This document shows positions 59,784-64,000 of a stretch of 64,000 nucleotides of DNA, piece by piece (the first letter of the stretch is position 1; each line of letters begins with the position of its first letter). The notes beneath the pieces are model-generated. The model was not told the DNA's origin. It ran no database searches and was given only the letters and a program-made list of their open reading frames with translations. The stretch is taken from positions 54,085-118,084 of the IMG/VR virus record IMGVR_UViG_3300044623_000784; one strand, 5' to 3'. The stretch comes from a virus. The translations under genes were made by a program, and so were the position numbers.

Positions 59784-59926
59784 TGGGATACATTGAAATT
59801 TTTAGAATTGACAACGAGGGCGCAGGTTGGATAGACTTGTCTCAGGCTAATAGCGATGAATTGTTTAATTTAGAGTTAGGCTTACTTAATGAAGGCGCAC
59901 TATTTACAACGAAAGAGGCAGAATAA
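59783..59926 (+). CDS. 47-residue unknown protein
   Basis: TAATG overlap on both sides. MGYIEIFRIDNEGAGWIDLS, then DELFNLELGLLNEGALFTT. No family recognised. Confidence 0.62.
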   Translation: MGYIEIFRIDNEGAGWIDLSQANSDELFNLELGLLNEGALFTTKEAE

Positions 59927-60144
59927 TGGACTATGAATACTTAATCACTTGCCAGTATGACTCAGAGGCACAACCTCATTGGGAACAACGCTATGAAAAT
60001 GAATTTGGCGCATGGGAAAGTTTTTTTCGATTTACTGATTGGGGACTTGCTAACGAATACTCAACAGTTAATCTTTACACTCCAACAGGAAAGTGTTACA
60101 CCAAAGTATTTTATCGTGACGGAAGGGTACAGGTAAAAGCATAA
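59926..60144 (+). CDS. 72-residue protein sharing a domain with 31383-31838
   Basis: MDYEYLITCQYDSEAQPHWE, then NEYSTVNLYTPTGKCYTKVF. It matches the N-terminal domain of the 151-aa protein in the dioxygenase operon over its whole length. TAATG overlap. Function unknown. Confidence 0.68.
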   Translation: MDYEYLITCQYDSEAQPHWEQRYENEFGAWESFFRFTDWGLANEYSTVNLYTPTGKCYTKVFYRDGRVQVKA

Positions 60145-60269
60145 TGCCACTATACGAATTTACTACTTTCATAACTATCGAGGCAGATAACGAAGAAGAT
60201 GCCGTCCGTTGGTTTGATTGGAAAACCGAAGATTTAGAAACCTATGTCGCAGAAATTGAGGAGAAATAA
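60144..60269 (+). CDS. 41-residue acidic protein
   Basis: MPLYEFTTFITIEADNEEDA then VRWFDWKTEDLETYVAEI; TAATG overlap. The pattern (F-x-x-x-I-x-I-E-A-x-x-E-E-D-A) resembles a short version of the C-terminal domain at 63561-63980 (SITVNARDEESAQ). Confidence 0.6.
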   Translation: MPLYEFTTFITIEADNEEDAVRWFDWKTEDLETYVAEIEEK

Positions 60270-60271
60270 TA

Positions 60272-60559
60272 ATGGGAAGCGTAACAGCAATTGGATTAGC
60301 AGATAGCGTATTAGATTTAGAAACGCAGTTAGCGTATCACTTACAGGGTAATCACTATCCACCAGTACCACTAAGCATGGTGCAACCTTGCATAGATGCT
60401 ATTGACGCATACTATGATGAGGACTATGACCGATTTATTGCTATGCCTGAAGGCGTATTCTATAAGGGTATGAGTCATGCCCCTGCCCATGCTATTGTAG
60501 ACCAACACCACTTATCATGGTTCATTGACCCAGTAGATAACTATGAAGATGAGGAATAA
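60272..60559 (+). CDS. Unknown 95-aa acidic protein
   Basis: GSVTAIGLADSVLDLETQLA, then CIDAIDAYYDEDYDRFIAMP and HHLSWFIDP. Starts 2 nt after the previous stop with GAGGAGA upstream. No family recognised. Confidence 0.68.
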   Translation: MGSVTAIGLADSVLDLETQLAYHLQGNHYPPVPLSMVQPCIDAIDAYYDEDYDRFIAMPEGVFYKGMSHAPAHAIVDQHHLSWFIDPVDNYEDEE

Positions 60560-60560
60560 A

Positions 60561-60803
60561 TTGTCTGATACAATGATTGCTATGGAACTAATTCACGCTG
60601 ATGATCTAACACCAAGCCAATTGATGATTGGCGATTTAATTAAAGTTGGTGATGACATTGTTGAAGTTATTTATTTAGAAAGTGATTCAACAGGAGATAA
60701 CTATTCAGTAGAAACTCAAAACGAATTTGGTGAAAAAGAAGTTATCTTGTATAGTTATACTGATACAATTCCGTTTTATGTTTTTATTGAAGATGAAGAA
60801 TAG
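60561..60803 (+). CDS. Unknown 80-aa beta protein
   Basis: TTG start at 60561 chosen for GAGGA 6 nt upstream, right after the previous stop. SDTMIAMELIHADDLTPSQL, then GDLIKVGDDIVEVIYLESDS, FGEKEVILYSYTDTIPFYV: a small barrel-like fold is likely. Confidence 0.68.
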   Translation: MSDTMIAMELIHADDLTPSQLMIGDLIKVGDDIVEVIYLESDSTGDNYSVETQNEFGEKEVILYSYTDTIPFYVFIEDEE

Positions 60804-60811
60804 TTAAAGTA

Positions 60812-60837
60812 TTTTTGTGTGCTTCCCCGCACAAAAA
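60812..60837 (+). terminator. Terminator of the third right-going operon
   Basis: TTTTTGTG / CACAAAAA-type stem (60812-60837) with a C-rich loop; CACGTG follows at 60841-60846. Confidence 0.6.
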
Positions 60838-60861
60838 TGCCACGTGCTACACGTCCCGCCC

Positions 60862-60877
60862 TGTGAGATTTGTCACA
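60862..60877. promoter_or_regulatory. Perfect Crp/GlxR-type site
   Basis: TGTGAGATTTGTCACA fits TGTGA-N6-TCACA; centred about 54 bases before the predicted start of the promoter at 60887-60916. Confidence 0.65.
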
Positions 60878-60886
60878 GTTTAAGAT

Positions 60887-60916
60887 TTGACATTTTTTCC
60901 CCATGTATGCTAAGAT
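60887..60916 (+). promoter_or_regulatory. Standard promoter for a leaderless gene
   Basis: TTGACA (60887-60892), 18-base spacer, TAAGAT (60911-60916), then 6 nt to the ATG at 60923. Confidence 0.65.
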
Positions 60917-60922
60917 TAATTT

Positions 60923-61075
60923 ATGAAGAAAAATCCAGAGGAATTACGCAGGCTTATGGAATTACGCCGTAGCAACGCTGCCTCTGCCGTACCCTCTAAA
61001 AAGAAATATACTCGCAAGGGTAGAAAATGTCAGTCAGAAATGCTACAATTAGATAAACAACAAAAAGGAGAATAG
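60923..61075 (+). CDS. 50-residue basic protein
   Basis: MKKNPEELRRLMELRRSNAA, SAVPSKKKYTRKGRKCQS. Strongly basic, so nucleic-acid binding is plausible. Leaderless by promoter spacing. Confidence 0.65.
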   Translation: MKKNPEELRRLMELRRSNAASAVPSKKKYTRKGRKCQSEMLQLDKQQKGE

Positions 61076-61079
61076 CCCC

Positions 61080-61256
61080 ATGGGAAATATCGCAGATGAA
61101 TTTTATGATGAATACTACGCAACAACCTGCCCTGAATGTAAAGAAAATGCCGTTGACGCATATGAGGAAAAATGTACTCATTGCTTGCTAGAAGAAATGT
61201 CCGCACACTACAATGAAGACATTGCTCTAGAAATGAGTCTAGGCCTTGACTACTAA
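61080..61256 (+). CDS. 58-residue zinc-ribbon-like protein
   Basis: MGNIADEFYDEYYATTCPEC then YEEKCTHCLLEEMSAHY: CPEC and CTHC, 12 residues apart, a classic zinc-ribbon arrangement in an otherwise acidic protein. AAAGGAGA before the ATG. Confidence 0.72.
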   Translation: MGNIADEFYDEYYATTCPECKENAVDAYEEKCTHCLLEEMSAHYNEDIALEMSLGLDY

Positions 61257-61980
61257 TACACTTAAACTAAAAAGATCTAAAGACAGAAAGGTCGCTAATG
61301 CCGTCACCTCTAATGGAAAACAAGCAAGTATCGCAAATACCTTTGGCCTACCTGCTGGAAAGGCTTTCTCGTGCCCTGGTGCCACTAGTGTATGTGAAAG
61401 CGTATGCTACGCAGGAAAACTCGAAAAGGTATTCCCAACCGTAAAGGTTAACCTATTACACAATTGGGCCCTGCTAAAAGACGCAGACTATTTAACTATG
61501 CTTAATCTCATTGCTGAGATGATTGCTGATTTCAAGGCTGATTGTATAAAGAAAGACGCACCTATGCTATTTCGCATTCACTGGGACGGAGATTTCTTTA
61601 ACGATACTTATGCCACTGCCTGGTCCGATGTAATCAAACTTAATCCTGATATTCAATTCTGGGTATACACTCGTGTTAAGTCTGCTGCTCTAATCCTTAA
61701 AGACATTGAAAACCTATCACTTTACTTTTCTGCTGATAGTGAGAATGTTAAAACTGCCGTTGATCTAAAAATTAATAGCGGTGTTCGCATGGCATACCTT
61801 GCTAAGAATTTTGCTATCGGTCAAGCCGATGTAAAAGAAATGATTGGTAAGCCTGCTGCTAAGTGTCCTGAGAATAATAAACAAATTCCACTTATCTCAT
61901 CCGCTGGCTCCGCTTGCGTTTCTTGCTCATTGTGTGTATACTCTAAGAGTGACATAATTTTTTCTGCGACTAAGAAATGA
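61246..61980 (+). CDS. GP88-like Cys-rich phage protein
   Basis: 244 aa from a TTG overlapping the previous gene by 11 nt; no closer start exists, so translation is likely coupled. Resembles the phage GP88 family: CPGATSVCESVCYAGK near 42, FRIHWDGDFFNDTYATAW, FWVYTRVKSA, then CPENNKQIP and CVSCSLCVYSKSD. Seven or more cysteines suggest an Fe-S cluster or zinc. The family's function is not known to me; it is common in actinophages. Confidence 0.75.
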   Translation: MTTNTLKLKRSKDRKVANAVTSNGKQASIANTFGLPAGKAFSCPGATSVCESVCYAGKLEKVFPTVKVNLLHNWALLKDADYLTMLNLIAEMIADFKADCIKKDAPMLFRIHWDGDFFNDTYATAWSDVIKLNPDIQFWVYTRVKSAALILKDIENLSLYFSADSENVKTAVDLKINSGVRMAYLAKNFAIGQADVKEMIGKPAAKCPENNKQIPLISSAGSACVSCSLCVYSKSDIIFSATKK

Positions 61981-61985
61981 GATAA

Positions 61986-62048
61986 ATGAATTCCTTGCAA
62001 TTAATATTTTTATTTTGGTTGTTAATACTTTTATTTTTTCACCAATAA
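61986..62048 (+). CDS. Possible 20-residue membrane peptide
   Basis: MNSLQLIFLFWLLILLFFHQ. It overlaps a long inverted repeat and has only a weak ribosome site, so it may be chance. Listed because two other operons here also end with a tiny membrane protein. Confidence 0.3.
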   Translation: MNSLQLIFLFWLLILLFFHQ

Positions 62049-62060
62049 AAATTGCAAGGA
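61992..62060 (+). terminator. Long inverted repeat after the GP88-like gene
   Basis: TCCTTGCAATT (61992-62002) and AATTGCAAGGA (62050-62060), perfect 11 bp, loop 47 bases; CACGTG follows at 62063-62068. Same order (hairpin, then CACGTG) as at 57.9, 59.1 and 60.8 kb. Confidence 0.55.
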
Positions 62061-62110
62061 TCCACGTGGGCAAAACTTTTGGTTTGTCAAGTTGCGACAC
62101 GCCTTTAAGA

Positions 62111-62126
62111 TGTGATTAAGGACACA
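62111..62126. promoter_or_regulatory. Crp-type site, one mismatch
   Basis: TGTGATTAAGGACACA, shortly after TTTGTCAAGTTGCGACACGCC (near 62079-62100). A promoter with CTGACA and TATACT (62155-62181, spacer 15) follows. Confidence 0.4.
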
Positions 62127-62219
62127 CCCCAAAACCCTCCCTTGATTGGCATTTCTGACATTTTTCTGCTAGAATTATACTATAAGCAATTAACCCCCAC
62201 AACAGAAAGGCAAGACCCA

Positions 62220-62390
62220 ATGACACTTCACGGATACACTTACCAAATTGGTGATTTATTTACAACCAGCAAGACAGGCGTTACAGGTCGTATCGCAGGT
62301 TTTACACCAATGTCTAATAAGGTTACCAGAGTTAGTCTAATCTTGGCAAATGGCGCACAACGCCTTGCTATGGTCAAGACAAGCAAATAA
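62220..62390 (+). CDS. Small SH3-like beta protein, member 2
   Basis: 56 aa from the ATG at 62220 (AGAAAGG upstream). MTLHGYTYQIGDLFTTSKTG, NKVTRVSLILANGAQRLAM. It aligns with the 54-aa protein in the next operon (Y-x-V-GD-x-FTT-x-K, V-x-G-x-I, TP, RV-x-L, NGA-x-R). Likely a KOW/SH3-type barrel; function unknown. Confidence 0.7.
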   Translation: MTLHGYTYQIGDLFTTSKTGVTGRIAGFTPMSNKVTRVSLILANGAQRLAMVKTSK

Positions 62391-62405
62391 TCTCACAATG
62401 TGAGA
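62391..62405. promoter_or_regulatory. Palindrome, possible operator
   Basis: TCTCACA-A-TGTGAGA, perfect 7-bp arms, right after the stop at 62390 and about 16 bases before the next -35. No T run, so an operator is more likely than a terminator. Confidence 0.5.
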
Positions 62406-62420
62406 AATGTCGAAATGGAT

Positions 62421-62450
62421 TTGACATTTTTATCCCCAAAATGTTATACT
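62421..62450 (+). promoter_or_regulatory. Strong standard promoter
   Basis: TTGACA, 18-base spacer with a CCCC run, TATACT. Confidence 0.7.
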
Positions 62451-62495
62451 TAGGTATAACCAAATAACAACCCCTAAACAGAAAAGAGAAACAAA

Positions 62496-62660
62496 ATGGC
62501 AGTAGCAACAGCAACTTACAAAGTCGGAGATACTTTCACGACACAGAAGTCAAAGGTCAGCGGAGTAATCACAGAGATTACACCACAGGCTAATGGAAAT
62601 GTTCGTGTAAAGTTAGATGTAAATGGCGCAACTCGTTATACAACTTGGACGGCTAAGTAA
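62496..62660 (+). CDS. Small SH3-like beta protein, member 3
   Basis: 54 aa: MAVATATYKVGDTFTTQKSK, VSGVITEITP, VRVKLDVNGATRYTTWTAK. Paralogue of member 2. AAAAGAGAAAC before the ATG and its own promoter suggest strong expression. Confidence 0.72.
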   Translation: MAVATATYKVGDTFTTQKSKVSGVITEITPQANGNVRVKLDVNGATRYTTWTAK

Positions 62661-62676
62661 GTAAATAGTTTATTCC

Positions 62677-62699
62677 TGAGTATGAATTAAAACTACTCA
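62677..62699 (+). ncRNA. Conserved hairpin, copy 2
   Basis: TGAGTA, loop TGAATTAAAAC, TACTCA. The stem differs from copy 1 at both partners (C-G to T-A), a compensatory change. Followed by an A/C-rich CACCCCCAAC. Confidence 0.65.
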
Positions 62700-62739
62700 A
62701 CACCCCCAACTAATACCCCACAAAAGAAAAGAGAAACAA

Positions 62740-63162
62740 ATGGCTAGAGCAAAAGCAATCTCAGTTAAAATCGCAACACCAAAGGTAATCAAGGCACTAG
62801 AAAGCGCACTTTCTAAGTTAGAAAAAGACTTCTCAACACAAGAAGCAAACGAAGCAAAGTATCAGAAGTCACACGAAGCATGGAAAAAGGAAATTGGAAA
62901 GTGGGCTATTGCTAACTTCTCAAAGGCTGAAAACCTACGCACCAACTATCGTAATTGGAACAACACTCTCAATGTTGATTTCGACATTGTTACTAAGGAA
63001 GGCACTTTCCCTGCCGAGCCTGAGCGTGAGTTCGAGCAAATCGGTCATCACACTTATCGTGAGTCAAAGAAGGAATTGGAAAACGCAATCCGTATTCTTA
63101 AAATGACAGATGAGGAAACTGTAAATACTAGCACCTATAATGCGGTTGCTCAGTATCTCTAA
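62740..63162 (+). CDS. Unknown 140-aa basic helical protein
   Basis: ARAKAISVKIATPKVIKALE, then a coiled, Lys-rich middle (LSKLEKDFSTQEANEAKYQ) and NYRNWNNTLNVDFDIVTKEG. AAAAGAGAAAC before the ATG. No family recognised. Codon choice looks optimised (GCA, AAG, CTA), like its neighbours with strong promoters. Confidence 0.72.
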   Translation: MARAKAISVKIATPKVIKALESALSKLEKDFSTQEANEAKYQKSHEAWKKEIGKWAIANFSKAENLRTNYRNWNNTLNVDFDIVTKEGTFPAEPEREFEQIGHHTYRESKKELENAIRILKMTDEETVNTSTYNAVAQYL

Positions 63163-63176
63163 TTAAACCAACAACC

Positions 63177-63199
63177 TGAGTATGTTGATAAACTGCTCA
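63177..63199 (+). ncRNA. Conserved hairpin, copy 3
   Basis: TGAGTA, loop TGTTGATAAAC, TGCTCA (one G-U pair). Followed by CCCACCCCCAC. Confidence 0.65.
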
Positions 63200-63229
63200 C
63201 CCACCCCCACTCAACGAAAAGGATTTAAA

Positions 63230-63382
63230 ATGTATAATTTCACTATCACACAAGGCAAGAAGACTATTCTCCAGTTTACAGATAAGACTGCTATCAAGGC
63301 TCATGCTATCGTAACTACCGCCAACGAATTGGCTAAGTATAAGAGCCAGCACCTATCGTATACATACCAGTACGCAAAGTAA
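63230..63382 (+). CDS. 50-residue unknown protein
   Basis: MYNFTITQGKKTILQFTDKT, AIKAHAIVTTANELAKYKSQ. GAAAAGGATT before the ATG. Small alpha/beta protein, unknown role. Confidence 0.65.
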   Translation: MYNFTITQGKKTILQFTDKTAIKAHAIVTTANELAKYKSQHLSYTYQYAK

Positions 63383-63463
63383 TTAGACTTCGCCAGGCTG
63401 ATTAGGGCGATCATATAAATACTATAGAGCCAGTTCACACCAACTGCAAGAAGTGTAACTACC

Positions 63464-63486
63464 TGAGTATGTATCAAAACTGCTCC
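63464..63486 (+). ncRNA. Conserved hairpin, copy 4
   Basis: TGAGTA, loop TGTATCAAAAC, TGCTCC (outer pair lost, one G-U). The gap 63383-63560 otherwise holds the promoter at 63499-63528. Confidence 0.6.
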
Positions 63487-63498
63487 CCGCAAGGGCCC

Positions 63499-63528
63499 TT
63501 GACAAATATCCTTGGGCACCTGTACAAT
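63499..63528 (+). promoter_or_regulatory. Strong standard promoter
   Basis: TTGACA, 18-base spacer, TACAAT; just after a GGGCCCTT stretch. Confidence 0.7.
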
Positions 63529-63560
63529 TGAATTAACCAACAAACAGAAAGAGGGCCCCC

Positions 63561-63980
63561 ATGGACCAAGTAACAAAAGTAGACAATCACTACATGACAC
63601 GAGAGTTTTTAGAAACTCAGTTAGTAGAAAACAAAAAGCGTATTGAACAACTTGAAGAGCACATTCAGAAAGTAACTCAGCGTTCATATGGTGAGGCTGC
63701 AGAGCGCAACCGTATGCGTAATGAAATGCAAGAGTGGACCTTGGAAGCGCTAGAGAATGCAAACATCAATGAATCAGAAGCAGAAGAGATTGCTAGCATT
63801 TGTGGATTTGAGTTAACAAAAGAATTCGAATTGGAAGTTTCAGTTCAGTATTCAATTACAGTTAATGCAAGAGATGAAGAGAGTGCACAAAACTTAATTC
63901 ATGACATTGATTTTGATTCAGTCTCATATGGTGAAGAAGTAACTTACTTATCATCCAGTGTTGACAGAATAGATATTTAG
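63561..63980 (+). CDS. Coiled-coil protein with small C-terminal domain
   Basis: 139 aa. Residues 10-65 form a coiled coil (FLETQLVENKKRIEQLEEHI); the C-terminal 60 residues are beta-alpha-beta (ELEVSVQYSITVNARDEES, AQNLIHDIDFDSVSYGEEV). AGAAAGAGG before the ATG. Similar proteins of unknown role occur in actinophage early regions. The 41-aa protein at 60144 resembles its C-terminal domain. Confidence 0.72.
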   Translation: MDQVTKVDNHYMTREFLETQLVENKKRIEQLEEHIQKVTQRSYGEAAERNRMRNEMQEWTLEALENANINESEAEEIASICGFELTKEFELEVSVQYSITVNARDEESAQNLIHDIDFDSVSYGEEVTYLSSSVDRIDI

Positions 63981-64000
63981 TAGGGGGCTACTAAAGGACC

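Noticed and set aside
63383-63463. Possible tRNA (GCCAGGCTGATTAGGGCGA...)
   Set aside because: D-arm-like start but no T-loop or 7-bp acceptor stem.
1-64000. Prophage integrase or attachment site
   Set aside because: No integrase, excisionase or att-like tRNA end was found, so lifestyle cannot be judged from this window.

Overview
The window is a large part of the genome of a tailed, long-tailed siphovirus-type phage (Caudoviricetes) that probably infects a low-GC actinobacterium, plausibly an aquatic one. The tail genes show a tape measure, tube and neck but no sheath, so the tail should be non-contractile. The host guess rests on four things. At least nine genes have a -10 box only 6-7 bases before the ATG, which implies leaderless mRNAs, a common actinobacterial habit. 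There are DnaA-box-like TTATCCACA/TTATACACA sites and perfect TGTGA-N6-TCACA (Crp/GlxR-type) sites. The phage carries a B12-dependent class II ribonucleotide reductase, and its head/tail gene order and small-protein clusters resemble those of actinophages. I saw no terminase, integrase, DNA polymerase, tRNA or CRISPR array in the window.

Layout. From 1 to 53.47 kb almost everything is on the minus strand, so it is transcribed right to left. In that direction: a putative holin and a GT32-like glycosyltransferase (53.5-52.5 kb); a virion-decoration region with small beta-proteins, a collagen-like protein and a Thr-rich, mucin-like Cys-module protein (52.3-46.5 kb); a cassette of small Cys protein, radical SAM/SPASM enzyme, GT60-like GlcNAc transferase and sugar epimerase (46.5-43.5 kb); a plus-strand lysozyme with its own promoter (42.9-43.5 kb); modular tail-fibre proteins (42.8-36.7 kb) and a protein with an extraordinary Phe-Pro repeat (36.7-35.3 kb); seven 2-oxoglutarate/Fe(II) dioxygenases with partner genes (34.7-27.8 kb); nrdJ (27.7-25.6 kb); a 1250-residue LamG-like protein; then a standard head-to-tail module: portal, protease/scaffold, capsid, neck proteins, tail tube, tail chaperones, a giant tape measure (3089 aa) and distal tail proteins, the last cut by the window edge.

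From 53.5 kb rightwards lie about 37 small, tightly packed, mostly unknown early-type genes. They include a DHH-like protein, an eighth dioxygenase and a GP88-like Cys protein, and run on both strands around a divergent control region at 56.9-57.2 kb. Their intergenic gaps are built from repeated parts: terminator hairpin, CACGTG, DnaA-like boxes, Crp-type sites and an unusual promoter class (TGTCA, then 11 bases including a C run, then the -10). A covarying 23-nt hairpin also occurs four times.

The most interesting idea is that the phage hydroxylates proline (or lysine) in its own surface proteins and then glycosylates them. It has eight prolyl-4-hydroxylase-like enzymes, a glycosyltransferase resembling the family that puts GlcNAc on hydroxyproline, an epimerase and a second glycosyltransferase. 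In the same late region are candidate substrates: Gly-X-Y collagen triplets, long Pro-Phe repeats and Thr/Pro-rich linkers. All functions here are read from sequence features and family memory; no searches were run.
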